Part shown: piece by piece, positions 34,195-46,940 of the stretch
How the letters are laid out: the number at the start of each line of letters is the position of its first letter
Numbering within the stretch: position 1 is the first letter of the stretch
Source: Spongilla lacustris
Lineage: Eukaryota > Porifera > Demospongiae > Spongillida > Spongillidae
DNA: 64,000 nucleotides
Reading direction: 5' to 3'
NCBI GenBank assembly: GCA_949361645.1
Contig: OX442418.1
Span: 7,877,376-7,941,375, forward strand
The notes under the pieces: generated by a model
Databases searched by the model: none
What the model saw: the letters and a program-made list of their open reading frames with translations, nothing else
What the model was told of the DNA's origin: nothing
Program-made: the position numbers and the translations under genes

Positions 34195-34395
34195 GGGCGA
34201 GACTCGACTGCACGCGAGCGAGACTCGATTGCACGCGGGCGAGACTCGACTGCACGCGGGCGAGACTCGATTGCACGCGGGCGAGACTCGACTGCACGCG
34301 GGCGAGACTCGACTGCACGCGGGCGAGACTCGACTCCACGCGGGCGAGACTCGACTCCACGCGGGCGAGACTCGACTGCACGCGGGCGAGACGCG
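34195..34395 (+). repeat. 21-bp GC-rich array, right
   Basis: About nine copies of the same 21-bp unit in the same orientation as the left array, some 670 bp away, near the opposite end of the element. Confidence 0.95.
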
Positions 34396-34505
34396 TACGG
34401 GTATCGAGCGAGACTCGCGCGCGTTGTCAAGTTGCGTGTGGGCGGTACTGTAGTAGGCAAGGCCTGTAGAGCATACATGGTCCAGTAGGCAATTTAAGGC
34501 CTGCT

Positions 34506-35731
34506 GGCTATGGCATTTCTCATCTTTTACAGCCACTGACTTTAGTGCGAGTGACAAAGGCCCAAATTTTTTTTGCAATACAAGAATTTTTTTAGCTACT
34601 CCGACTTTGCTTTCCCTGGAACAAAGAGGACAATTAAAATGCATATACTGCATGGAAATGCACATCATCGAGTGGATGAGTACATACAATGCTGGACTTG
34701 GACTAATGGGAGAACAAGGCACTGAAGCCATACATGCCCATTTCAAACAAGTTGTATAGGACTAGGACGTATGGCTGTATGGCAAACAAAGTGCAGTGGC
34801 TAAAATGCATCATGCAAGAGCATCACCTGAGTGTGTGTCCAGACTCCTACAGTACTCTTAATGCCAATAAGAACGATAAAAAGAAAGCGCGAAGACTAGA
34901 ACTGAACCTTGTTAAGATATACTCATGGCATTGATTTCATTTAATGTTACGACAGTACGCTGAATACCGGTAGATTCATCCGTGAATCAATGAAGCGCGG
35001 CCGCCATGTTAACAATAACTGCCATATTTAGAGCCTTCGTACGTCTCACAGAAAATGTGTCTAACAACAGAGATAGTAAGAATACGTAGAGGTAACACTG
35101 TTGTATACTCTCGTATAAGTTTATAGATCACTTGTCAGGCAAAAAAAAGAAAAAACATTTTTCGAAGATAATAACTCCAAATGAAGCGCTATCAGTCCAG
35201 GCTCGATATCGTGGCGTACGTGCACACAAATACCATAACGCTGGTATGTCTGTAATCCTCGAAGGATGCTTAACCCATATTTTCATGTGTATAAAGCTTA
35301 CCTTAAACGGATTGTACAAGAGAGCCCACATTCCAATGCTATGCTATAATGAGGTCTCCATTTAATCTTCTATCGCCAAGTATGGGGACGAGACCTAATG
35401 TCCATCTTTTCAATGCAATGAAACACCCGTGCTAGCCTAGCTAGATTGACATGATCAACTCACGGCTGTTTGCGGCTAGCTAGGCATTAGGTTTGACAAT
35501 TAGATGTATACCGTAAATCGCAAGGAAATATACGTGCAAGCCTCATTATAAATACTGTATCTTTAGCGAGTCACAGATCAATGAGATCATATATATCGTA
35601 TCCAACATACGAGAAAATACTTCTCTCGCTAACCCTATGCATGTTGTTACTAATAGTCCACATACGCAATCGGTTTATTATGTTTCCTATAAACGCGCAG
35701 CTGATTTTTTAATTTGCACCAATCTTTGAAC
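34506..35731. other. Stretch without recognised genes
   Basis: AT-rich, no coding signal. A block at 35460-35510 repeats part of 31590-31650. Nothing further is seen. Confidence 0.4.
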
Positions 35732-35973
35732 GTGTCACAGAATTCAGGTCAATGACACTTCCGTATAATATTTATGCCTATTCTGTGATAGCGGAATCGA
35801 TTTTTTTTCGCTACAGTGTCTCTATCAGTCTATGCAATATGAATCATCTTGTGTGTCACAGAATTCAGGTCAATGACACTTCCGTATAATATTTATGCCT
35901 ATTCTGTGATAGCGGAATCGATTTTTTTTCGCTTCAGTGTCTCTATCAGTCTATGCAATATGAATCATCTTGT
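35732..35973 (+). repeat. 121-bp tandem duplication
   Basis: Two adjacent copies (35732-35852 and 35853-35973) begin GTGTCACAGAATTCAGGTCA and differ at about one base (CGCTACAG versus CGCTTCAG). This indicates a very recent duplication. Confidence 0.95.
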
Positions 35974-36049
35974 TTCCTTGAGGATCAAATATGGAGAGAC
36001 AATTAATTGTCATTAGACTCACAGACCATGCTGTAACCTTCATCAACTG

Positions 36050-36315
36050 CTATTCCAGATGCATACTAGACCTGCCGATGTCCTTCTGCCAAATTGGATT
36101 TGTTCCAAACCTGCACCTCCTTGACTTCACTGTGGTCACACTGCTTGGTTCAACCCATATTGTTGAAGCAGGTACCACAGCAGGGTCAGCTGCCCTCTCA
36201 GCAGAAGAAATGAAGCACGCCAACAATGACCAGAAGTGCACCGAGCTCAACTGGGTATGTGTCCCAATGGCTGTGTTAACAATCATGAAGGGGTGTACGG
36301 GCACATCCAAGTAGA
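36050..36315 (+). pseudogene. Reverse transcriptase nuclease-tail fragment, plus
   Basis: The plus frame reads FVPNLHLLDFTVVTLLGSTH then AEEMKHANNDQKCTELNWVC and VPMAV, the C-terminal region of the RT family. It ends where a second, oppositely oriented copy begins. Confidence 0.7.
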
Positions 36316-36663
36316 ATGGCTCTTGTATTCTGCCTCATCAGTGTGACAGCCAGAGACTCCCACTTGCATGGCTAGCCTCTTACTCATTCTAGAGAAGCAT
36401 TCTTGGGCTCCACATCCCCAACCACCATACACCTCCACCACTAATGGAATACATGTCCAGCCCAAACTTGCACACATCTGATCATTCTTGGCATGTTTTC
36501 CAATCTCACCAACCTCTGCAGAGTTGCTTGAAGCCAAGCTCGCTTCCACAATCAAGTTTGTATTAAGAGGACAGATGACAGCTACAGGGTTGGAGAGGGA
36601 CCAGTTTGGCACCTGCACATCAGCTAGCCTAGAGAAGTCACCAATAATAATAATATCGCCCAA
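36283..36663 (-). pseudogene. Reverse transcriptase nuclease-tail fragment, minus
   Basis: The minus frame reads DVQVPNWSLSNPVAVICPLN then IGKHAKNDQMCASLGWTCIP and LVVEVYGGWGCGAQECFSRM. It is the same domain as the adjacent plus-strand fragment, arranged tail to tail with it. Confidence 0.75.
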
Positions 36664-37018
36664 CTGAATCTAAGTCACGTAGGTCTTGGGCTCCGCTCAG
36701 TTTCCCACAACTCCTCAGCTGCCTATATAGCCTCCCTTTGTGCTTCTGGCTCTGGTGATGCCCAGTCTCCACACCTATCTCACGCGGTTGATGTCTTCAA
36801 CACTTTAGTCTCCCCGTCTGAGGTAATCTCTGTGGAAGCTACCTCACCCATCCACCAAAGGGTACTGTCAAAGAAACTAGAGGACCACCAGTTCTCATTG
36901 TTGTTGGAAACATCATTACCTGCCGACAAGGCTCGGCTGCTCTCTGAGTCAGCACCTCATGCTGCATCCTGGCTACTAGTCACACCTTCTCCTGGTCTTG
37001 ACCTGCACCTTTTCTGCA
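36662..37018 (+). pseudogene. Reverse transcriptase mid-region fragment
   Basis: The plus frame gives GLRSVSHNSSAAYIASL, then HAVDVFNTLVSPSEVISV and DKARLLSESAPHAASWLLVT. These are the blocks that follow the catalytic domain in this family. It lies upstream of a fragment with the catalytic motif, so the order is permuted. Confidence 0.65.
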
Positions 37019-37020
37019 GA

Positions 37021-37620
37021 AGATCATAATTGCCATTGATGCTGATGATGACTGTGTCCACATACTCTATCAAGCCTGGTACCTCGACGATGGGACCTTA
37101 GCCGGCAAGAAATCTGCTATCCTTCATGCTCTTTCTCTGTTGGATTCTATTGGGCCAGCCCTTGGCATTTTTGTAAATTTTGTCCAAATGTGAGGTGTTT
37201 TGTAAAGGTGACACTATGAAGTCCTCTCATGTACCTCACCTTGTCTTACTTGGTGCTCCTATAGGGGACTACCTTTTCTGTGGAAATTATGCAGCTTCAA
37301 AGCGTTCAGAGGCCATGAGGTTGTTATCCAGACTGGTAGAAGTAGGGGCCTCTGACCCTCAGGTGGCCTTGATTCTGCTTCGTTTGTGTGGGAGCTATAT
37401 TGTAAATTAATCCATTTGGCTAGAGCTACCCCACCTAGTTTAGTCTCAGAGGCACTTTAGCTGTTTGATGTTGAGGTTAGGCAATGCTTCGCACAGAGTA
37501 TAGCTGTAGAAGTTACTGATCGTGCATGGCAGCAGGCCCAACTGAATCTAAGTCACGGAGGTCTTAGGCTCCACTCAGTTTCCCACCACTCCTCAGCTGC
37601 CTATATTGCCCAGCCAGCAG
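37021..37620 (+). pseudogene. Reverse transcriptase catalytic fragment
   Basis: AWYLDDGTLAGKKSAILHAL, then KCEVFCKGDTMKSSHVPHLV and LLGAPIGDYLFCGNYAASKR, are recognisable but broken by stops and frameshifts. The final part (RAWQQAQLNLSHGG) repeats the start of the preceding fragment. Two partial copies are therefore joined. Confidence 0.7.
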
Positions 37621-38146
37621 ATGTTCTTGTCCTCAATTGAGAGAGAGGGAAACATGCTGCCCTCGACATCACTGTACAGAACACCCTCATGGCTGTAAAC
37701 AACTTTCAAAGTTTGGTGGGGCTATAATTACTGGGTGTGGGTGTGGGTGGGGGTGTGCCCCCTCCTGCCCACAGAAAGGGGGTTTGGGGGAGCGCTGTAA
37801 GCTCCCCCAATGAACCGCTTTAACATTTTCCTTATTTGTTTCCTTATTTGTTGTTAGCAAAAACTATGCAGAAATGGACCCGGCTGTATACGGTATAGCA
37901 ACGAATGCTATAGCTATATTTTTTAGCTAGTACAATGATACAACTCAAAATTGCATACCTACATGTATGCGTGCATGTAATTTACAACACCTACAAGTCT
38001 TCAGTCATACGAACTAAATCACTGAACTGCATTGGTCAAGCAGGCATCACCTAGAATTATTTTGTCAGCTTGATGACTTCAGTGTATAACTCATGCTTAA
38101 CTGAATTTAGAGACTGCAGGAATGCCACAATGCCTTTTAGTTTGAC
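37621..38146. other. Low-complexity G-rich flank
   Basis: Contains a short nuclease-tail-like remnant (HAALDITVQNTL near 37660) and a GGGTGTGGG-rich block near 37730-37800. No gene. Confidence 0.35.
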
Positions 38147-38221
38147 AATGTTAACCGTATCTCGTTTAACTGAATGGAGGTGCGGCACCTCCATTCAGTT
38201 ATACGAGATACAGTTAACATT
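38147..38221. repeat. 75-bp hairpin with 36-bp arms
   Basis: AATGTTAACCGTATCTCGTT and the rest of the left arm pair with the right arm (38185-38221) at all but two or three positions. The loop is minimal. There is no flanking gene. It is followed by G/C-rich text (38235-38270). Confidence 0.8.
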
Positions 38222-38789
38222 CTCTGAAGAAAAATTTGGGGGGGGCTGAAGCCCCCCCAAGCCCCCCCCCCTTGTCTAGGGCCTTGACCCTGGATTCAAC
38301 CACCCAGCAGCAGTCACTGCTTGAGAATAAAAGGGGGGAAATTCTCTGATCTATTTGTGGCTGGTTCAGGCAGGAAAATAAGCACTAAGTCATCACACCA
38401 AGTGCAATGCATAATTTACCAGTGGGGGACATGTAAATGTTCCATTACTGTTCACCCTGCAGCAGTTGCTTCATTTCACTGGCAAGACCAGGCTATTCAA
38501 TGTGGCTGCCCTGGTGGGAAGGGAACATAAGAGGAATGCTGAGAAGATCAACATGGTGATTTCGATGGCTCCAAGGGAAGGACGTGTGCACTGGCTGATG
38601 ATAGTGAAGGTGGACCATAACATAAGTCATCTACAGAGTGTTCCACAATTAAGGAAAACCATTATAAAATTAACCACTAACAGTTTTATTAACCGTTGAT
38701 TTTTAAAAATATTCTATCAGCACATGCTGGGCATCAAACTCCACCCACTTAGTTTATAAAGTTTAGAGAAGGCCTAGCCATATGTTATT

Positions 38790-39310
38790 TGTGGGGACCC
38801 TTCTAGATGTGATGGTTGTGGTATCACCTTAACCCATCAGCATGCCCTGAATTGCAAAGACTGCATATATGTCCTCAAGGAACCAGTTTTGTTGCCAAAG
38901 AGGCTGATATTACCAATGGAGATGATGGGCTGTGACTTGGCATAGGGCATGGTGACCGCAGGTGGAGATATTGTGTGATCAAAGTTATTTAGTGTCACTG
39001 ATGCCAGTGTTCACCTAAAACCATCTTGGAGTCTATAGCTGGAGCTAAAGAGATGACGAGGATCTATCTATGAGCAGGCTTGTTGAGTGGAGGGGTAACT
39101 TTACATCAATAGTGCTGTTGGTCGATGGTTTGATACACAGAGAGGCCAAACATTTACTAAAGCAGCCTACATGGCTCACAAATGGGAAAAGCCCTACATG
39201 TATTCCCAAACGTTTGGATATGTTAGGGCCCAACTAGCCTTTGCCATTATAAAGGCATCCAGTTTGTGTTTAAGGCCAGGGGTTCATGAGTGGTGTATCC
39301 TCAAACATAT
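38790..39310 (+). pseudogene. Reverse transcriptase C-terminal remnant
   Basis: Two recognisable pieces are present: GDPSRCDGCGITLTHQHALN followed by CKD at 38795-38860 (the Cys/His segment of RT tails), and FGYVRAQLAFAIIKASSLCL at 39205-39275. The intervening frames are broken. Confidence 0.55.
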
Positions 39311-39368
39311 CATTAAATTTATGTCATTTATAGTCAATATTAATTATTATGATTAATTTGGATTAATT

Positions 39369-39566
39369 GTACTGACTGGCGGCCTACCGTTGAAATACAA
39401 ACATTGCAAAAGCGAAAGGGCGCTTCAGCTGTTCAACCACGCACTTATCCTTTCCTTAGCACCAACGAGAGCTCACTATTACTATCTCCGTGAGGCTTGC
39501 AAGTTGGACAAAGGCTATGTTTTAGCTTATTGCATGCTGGCGACTGTGTGGCGAGGGTGGAAATAA
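39369..39566 (+). other. Possible TPR-like ORF fragment
   Basis: An open frame without a start codon reads SERALQLFNHALILSLAPT then RAHYYYLREACKLDKGY. It loosely resembles a tetratricopeptide repeat (A-L-x-x-F, Y-Y-x-L-R). It ends in a stop and has no clear partner exons, so it could be a chance frame or a decayed exon. Confidence 0.2.
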
Positions 39567-40553
39567 CTGTGCAGAATATTTGGCGACTTTCTTCTGGTTG
39601 TATATGATTAAAGTTGTCCGACTCAACTCAACTCCACCAATTAAGCCATCCGAATGGTAAGTTGTATAATTCATACCTCTGGCGCCTTACTTACCACTGG
39701 ACACATAGGCCTACGTTCCTGCAGTACGTTCTACACACCAGACCTGACCGTCACCTCGAAGCGGTGAAATCGAACCGAACCTAGCTGACATGACAGGTCG
39801 TGACGTGAGAGGACTCACATCCGTGCACGTGCAATCAGTAAAGGCATTCGCTTCTGGTAAATGCTAGAGGGATGGCACTTGTATACGCAGTATTATACAT
39901 GTATATTACGTACATTACACCATAATGGCACGTGTATAGTACCCACTGTCATCAAATAATCTAAAAAACATTGTTCAATTTCCCAGCCCAGCTTTTGCTG
40001 GCCCTTCTAAATAACAGTTAAGCTATGCAGCATTCTGACCTTCCTGAAGTTTATTGCAGAGTTTCGATCTGAAATCTACATTCTTAGCCATATGGAGAAA
40101 TGGCCCATACATAGGCGGTCATCATGCTTTTATTTTTAAATTGAATTTTAAACACATTTATAATTTAGTATAAATCGGTCTGATTGTGAATCTGTGTTTT
40201 ATATAATTATGACATGAACCATTCGTGTAGTAAAATCAAGACAAAAAATTAATTTCTACCGCGCATAATTTATTCATAAATAATATGTCATAACGTAATA
40301 CCTTGCGTCATCTGGGATTAAGTTACAGTTATTGCGTACGTTGCAACTAGTTAACTGTTAATTGCAGATGAATTATTAACGATAATACACAATCGCAGCT
40401 TTGGATATGTGGAGGCAGCAATAAACGGATTGCCCTGCATGATTTCAACTTCTGAGATTCAATTGTTTTGGTGAGTATACTGTGTGAATTTAGTATGTGC
40501 AGAACAGGCATATATTCGATGCAGTGAAGGGGGAGGAGATATGGCCTTCTCCC
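39567..40553. other. Stretch without recognised genes
   Basis: A possible splice donor (GAATG then GTAAGT at about 39655) is seen, but no coherent gene. AT-rich otherwise. Confidence 0.35.
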
Positions 40554-41085
40554 TATACTAGTACTGTATGGAATTCGCCCTGTACTGTTGGCCTTCTCCC
40601 GGACCGTTAATTGCCCGTCTCCTTATACTGTTGGTCTTCTTCCTGTAGTGTTAGACTGGTGGCCTTCTCCCTATACTGTTGGCCTTCTCGCTATACAGTT
40701 GGCCTTCTCCCTATACTGTTGGCCTTCTCCCTATACTGTTAGCCTTCTCCCTATATACTCTTGGCCTTCTCCCTATACTGTTGGCCTTCTCCCTATACTG
40801 TTGGCCTTCTCTCTATACTGTTGGCCTTCTCCCTATACTGTTGGCCTTCTCCCTATACTGTTGGCCTGCTCCCTATGTACTCTTGGCCTTCTCCCTATAC
40901 TGTTGACCCTTCTCCCTATATGGTTGACCTTATCCCTATACAGTTGGCCGTCTCCCTATGCTGTTGGCTTTCTCCCTATACTGTTGACTTTCTACCTACA
41001 TGTGTACTGTCGGCCTTATCCCTATACTATTTCCTATACAGTTGGCCTTCTCCCTATACTATTGGCTTTCTCCCTATATGAACCA
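40554..41085 (+). repeat. 20-bp minisatellite
   Basis: About 24 degenerate copies of CTTCTCCCTATACTGTTGGC, decaying at both ends. Long frames here (repeats of LLPILLAFSLYCWP) are repeat artefacts. Confidence 0.9.
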
Positions 41086-41423
41086 CTGAGCATTGTCCAT
41101 TTGTGTAGCATCTCTGTCCCTTTGTTTACCATGTGTATAGCTGACCTGTGGGACACACACACCACACACGTGCATGGACACTTCCAGCAAGTCACGCACG
41201 CTCAGTTACAGTGTGGACACTCAATGTAGTAGCTCTACTGGTGGCGATGCACATATTCACAAGTGTCTCCATCATGTGCACACTACACACGCTGATATAG
41301 AGAGCTGTGTATTGTGTGCTTCAAACATGGGCACACACACCAATGATGTCCACACATATACCTGTACACAGTGTTACTTACATGTACATCCATATACATC
41401 AGATATAAATAATAATAATTTGG

Positions 41424-42681
<1,258 letters not shown>

Positions 42682-43840
42682 CACCAGGGATTTACCACAC
42701 CTACCCCCTGGTGTACACGTGGCATGTCACTTGCTGTTCTGTCAATTAATCCAGGGTTCACAAACATGCCATTTAACTGTACATATGAAGGGAAGACTTC
42801 CTACAATAATACTGCAGCAATGGAAGTAGAACATCATAACACAAACTTTCATGAATCCCTCAATTGTATTTAGCCAGTCAGACACTCAATGTTTTGGCAT
42901 ATACAAACTGCCACCACAACCTGTACAAAAAAAACCAAATAAATCTCTTTTCCTCCTCCCTTCAATTTCCTTACCTCCCCTTCCATCTCCCTCCCTCCTC
43001 ATCCCGTCAATTTTCCTACCTCCCCCTCCCTCCCATCACTCTCGCTCCTCCTCTCTCCTTTCCTCCCCTTATCCCCATTCACCCCGCTGGCCCCGGCTCT
43101 CATCTTATAGGGCATGTCAAATGAAGTACTATCAGACTGAAAGGATTGTGTATGAAAGGAAAAAGGTAAGCTAGCTGGGTTTGTTTGTAAAAAACAAAAT
43201 AAAACTGAATAATACCATGCTTTCCAGTGTTGTAAAGTGGTTTTAAGAAGACACTTATATTGGGTTGAAGAAAAGGACGTAAGTTAACCTGTTCTCTTCT
43301 ACAGTATGCAATATGTGTGTTCAGGTGTATTCTAGTAATCACTGCATTTTTATTTCAGGGAGTTCAAGTGTCAGCTTAAATTGATTTTTTACATACAACG
43401 CTCACTAGCTACAGGAACAATCAGAAGGAACAGTGCATGTGCATGGATGTCACTATGGATGTAATGTAGCGTTACTGTTGTGTTAATTTAACTGCAGGTG
43501 TCACAACAAAGCACTGTTGTACATGTACATGTGATCATGTTTCAAAATATTCAACCACATGCAATGGCGTCCTAGGCTGGTTTGTTTCTCAGACACTCGA
43601 TACCTCAGGATGCACTCGGATAGCTCACAACATCAACAACCATTCATTCATTATACTGAATCATACACGTAATCACATGCACACACATCCTATTTATCTC
43701 TAATCACTGAATGTTTCCGGACATCACAGTTCCTCCCCATTTCACACTGGTGACAGACCACCATCCCTTGTTGTCCATTCTCAACCCTGAAAAGGGATTA
43801 CCAGCAGTGACAGCAGCACGGTTGCATTGGTATATGCGGT
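42682..43840. other. Stretch with a pyrimidine-rich block
   Basis: C/T-rich sequence at about 42945-43095; otherwise AT-rich. A 26-bp block at 43604-43629 (CTCAGGATGCACTCGGATAG core) recurs at 45462-45487. Confidence 0.45.
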
Positions 43841-44027
43841 AGGCTAGCCCTGTCTTGATATCAGGTACAAGAGTACCACTCAGCACACAAATGCTGATGC
43901 ACTTTCACGTCTCCCAGTGGTGGCCGACATGCAGATGGCACAAATGGACGAGGAGGAAGGAGGGACATTCCCAACTACAAACCCTCCTGGTCGCAGTGGC
44001 AGAATTACGAAGAACAACAACAATTAA
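43841..44027 (+). pseudogene. Ty3/gypsy RNase H end fragment
   Basis: The plus frame reads IRYKSTTQHTNADALSRLPV then VADMQMAQMDEEEGGTF up to a stop at 44025. The 'H-x-NADALSRLP' motif is diagnostic for the end of gypsy RNase H before the integrase. Upstream RT sequence is absent. Confidence 0.7.
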
Positions 44028-44159
44028 GGGACCTGGTGTTAGCAAGGGTGTTTCAGTCTATTCAGGAGGGATGGCCACCCAAAACTACAGAAGAGGTCCG
44101 GTTATAAAGCCATGCTTTGAGTAGAGACATGAACTATACATGTACAGCAGTACAATCCT

Positions 44160-44550
44160 GTGAAAGGGTACAGGGAGAGGTATAGGCCTGTACCACTGTT
44201 CACGGAGGGGTACAGGCCTGCTCAGGGATACAGGCATGTTCAAGGAGGGGTACAGGGATACAAGCCTGGACAGGGGTACAGGCCTGTACTGGCGGGGGGG
44301 GGTGGGGGGGTTTACAGGACTGTACAGTGGGTACAGGCTTGTACAGGGGTAAAGGCGTGTACATGCAGGGAGGGGTACAAGCCTGGACAGGGGTACAGGC
44401 CTGTACTGGGGGGGGGGGTGTGTACAGGACTGTACAGGGGTACAGGCTTGTACAGGGGTGCAGGCCTGTACAAGGGTAATGGCGTGTACAGGGAGGGGTA
44501 GTGGCCTGTACAGTGGTACAGGCCTATAAAATTGTACAGGCCTGTACAAT
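44160..44550 (+). repeat. Palindromic GTACAGGCCTGTAC minisatellite
   Basis: About 20 irregular units of GGGGTACAGGCCTGTACA with G-run interruptions near 44294-44310 and 44408-44419. The core TACAGGCCTGTA is a perfect palindrome. Confidence 0.9.
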
Positions 44551-44599
44551 TTGGGGTACAACCAATTGTATTGATACATAGCAGTTGTTCATTCATGAT

Positions 44600-45470
44600 G
44601 AACTCCCCATACATATAGATTTACCCATTGTCCTCTGTTTCATTCCATATCTCTTATCTTTTGCTAGGCCATGTAGTGATCTCCATTTCAGTCTGTCCCA
44701 TTCTTCATTGCTTTCATCATCCCCCTTTAGTTCCTTCACAGAGGGTACACCCTTTCCAACACCTGTTCCTTCTGCCCTTTTCTTTGCACAACACGCCCTC
44801 TCAATTTGCCCCCATTTCCTGCAAACTTTGTTTCTGAACCTGCACTGTTGAGTATCATGCGCTCCTCCACACCTGTTGCAAGCCCCTAGGCCTGACTGTC
44901 TCCCCCTTCTTGGTGGTGCTGCCACTTGATGTACTTCAGGGTCTTGTTCCTGTTTTGAGACACTCTGCAACTGTTCTGCGCGTCTTTAGTCTCCCTTTCC
45001 GCTATTTCCGCTGTCTCCAGCACCTTGGCAAAAGTGAGGTCTGCCTTTGTGAGGAGTCTCTTCTGTACCCCCTCGTCCCTCATACCAAAGAACACCCTGT
45101 CTCTCAGCGTCTCTGATAACGTCGCACCAAACGCACAGTTCTGCAAACTTGCTGCATACCACATATCCCTCCTTTTGTCCCGTTTGTGGAACCGTACGTT
45201 CTGCGATGACTAGAGGTTTAGGCGCTACGTGTGTCGTTAAGGCTGCGACCAGTTGCTCGTACGTTCGGTCTTTCAATTTCTGGGGTGCTACGAGCGCTCG
45301 GAGCAGGCCAAATGTAATACAGGCGAGAAAAGCGTCCTTTTTCTGTTCGGCTTCCACTTTATTTGCCAGGAAGAAAATTTATATGTTCTAGCCGCTCGAC
45401 GTATTAACTCAACCAGTCTTCCGTTGACGCAGCTATCCCATGCACCCTCGTCGCCCTGTAGACCTCAGGA
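44600..45470 (-). pseudogene. Ty3/gypsy gag relic
   Basis: Read on the minus strand, with at least two frameshifts and several stops, it gives STEDWLS...YVERLEHI, then KKDAFLACITFGLLRALVAP. Next come QNCAFGATLSETLRDRVFFG and RLLTKADLTFAKVLETAEIA, typical of gypsy capsid. It ends with a zinc-knuckle pair (CNRCGGAHDTQQC and CRKWGQIERACCAKK, the second damaged). No protease or RT follows in frame. It is opposite in orientation to the RNase H fragment nearby. Confidence 0.8.
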
Positions 45471-45487
45471 TGCACTCGGATAGCTCA

Positions 45488-46593
45488 GATCCAGCTACAG
45501 CTACGTGTAGGCCTACATCTCTTGTCTGAGCAGCCGGTCGAGGTAAGCAGCCTAACATCATTTCAATACATCGATCTGTCTTGCAGAAAACACAGACTCG
45601 AAGCTTTTAGTATTCCATGGCATGTACTAGTAGTTACCCCCGGCACGGGGCGGCACCTGGCCCACCACGCCCTCTGCTCGACTCCAGCTTTGCAAAATGC
45701 TGGCATGTCCTAGATCCTAGTCTCATTTTATTAACTATGGAATATCCTATCTATGGCAACACATAGAAACGCCATTTAAAAATGGCGCCTTATTGCACCA
45801 AAACTGATTTACTATTTTTAAAAATGGTCCCCAAATTCTTCACGACAACATCCACTTTTTTTCATATATTATATTATTTGGATAGTTTTAGAATTGTTTC
45901 AGAGGGTGGCAAAAGTTCTAACCCCCCTCTGTTCATTAGTTATAACTAATGGAATATCTTAATTAGCATGATTTTTTTCCATTTTCTGTACAAGTCTATG
46001 GAATATCATATTTTCAGAAATGGTCCCAGAATTTTGGACGATACAAGGTATAAAATTTGAAATTGCCTACATTTAAACATCATTTAGAGTAGTATTAGAG
46101 GGTGGCAAAAGTTGCAGGTCTGTTAGTTAAGTAAATAATAATCAAGTTAGTAAAAACGCCATACATTCTCTATGGAACGTACCGCGGAATGAAATCCAAA
46201 AATTTACAAACCGCAACTTTCGTGTCCGTTGATTTCTCCATATGGCTGCTACATGCAGTGTGTATATTTTGTAATAATTTGGTATGTTCTGTAATAACTT
46301 GGCTCTGTAATAATTTGGTGTGTTCTGTGGTGTGTTCTGTAATAACTTCATGTGTTCAGTAATAACTTGCCTCTGTAATGATTTGGTGTGTTCTGCATAT
46401 AATAACTTGGTTTGTTCTGTATATAATCACTTGTGTAATAGCTTGGTGTGTTCTGTAATATGTTCTTTAATAACTAGGCTTGGTGTGTCATGTAATAACT
46501 TGGTTTGTTCTGTAATAACTTGATATGTTGTGAATAATAATACATGCAATGCTGAACTGAGCACACAGATACACACACATATAAATGATAAAC
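45488..46593. repeat. Gene-free stretch with an 18-bp degenerate repeat
   Basis: 45488-46267 shows nothing coding. From about 46268 to 46530, TGTTCTGTAATAACTTGG-like units repeat with variations. Confidence 0.6.
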
Positions 46594-46914
46594 TTATTCT
46601 TGTATGCTGGGAAGTCCTATGCCATCAACCATGTCCAATGCACTCCTCCATTTTACACGGGAACCTCGAAGACATAAAATTGTGGCTCTCATGATGGTGA
46701 ATGTTAAACTAGCCCTCAGCCATCCCATCACTTCTCCATACGACTTTTCCCATTTAAGACAAATGTGTTGCTTAAGATAATAGGTTGCTTCAAGTCCCAA
46801 AGCACCATCTACGGAAACCACAAATGATGTAAATGAGGCTCGTCTAACATTAGCAGCATTGTTGTCTTTTCTGCTTCTGCTGATTGGTTCAATTACATCA
46901 CGCGACACGTCCAA
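46594..46914 (-). pseudogene. Reverse transcriptase C-terminal fragment
   Basis: The minus frame reads SFTSFVVSVDGALGLEATYY then KWEKSYGEVMGWLRASLTFT and IMRATILCLRGSRVKWRSAL. It matches the tail blocks at 11521 and 39205 and ends DMVDGIGLPSIQ, near the expected C-terminus. Confidence 0.7.
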
Positions 46915-46940
46915 TATTGGTTAATTCGACACGAAGTTCT

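Larger units (their letters stand above)
33210..34450. mobile_element. TA-flanked inverted-repeat element with internal 21-bp arrays
   Basis: The ends are CAGTACCGCCCACACGCAAC (33210) and its exact complement ending at 34450, each next to TA. The element interrupts the minisatellite around it. Just inside each end sits an array of a GC-rich 21-bp unit. No transposase is encoded. CAGT ends with TA target fit a Tc1/mariner-like non-autonomous element (inference). Confidence 0.8.

Noticed and set aside
40588..41229. 213-codon ORF rich in LLPILLAFSLYCWP
   Set aside because: Translation of the 20-bp minisatellite, open in two frames at once.
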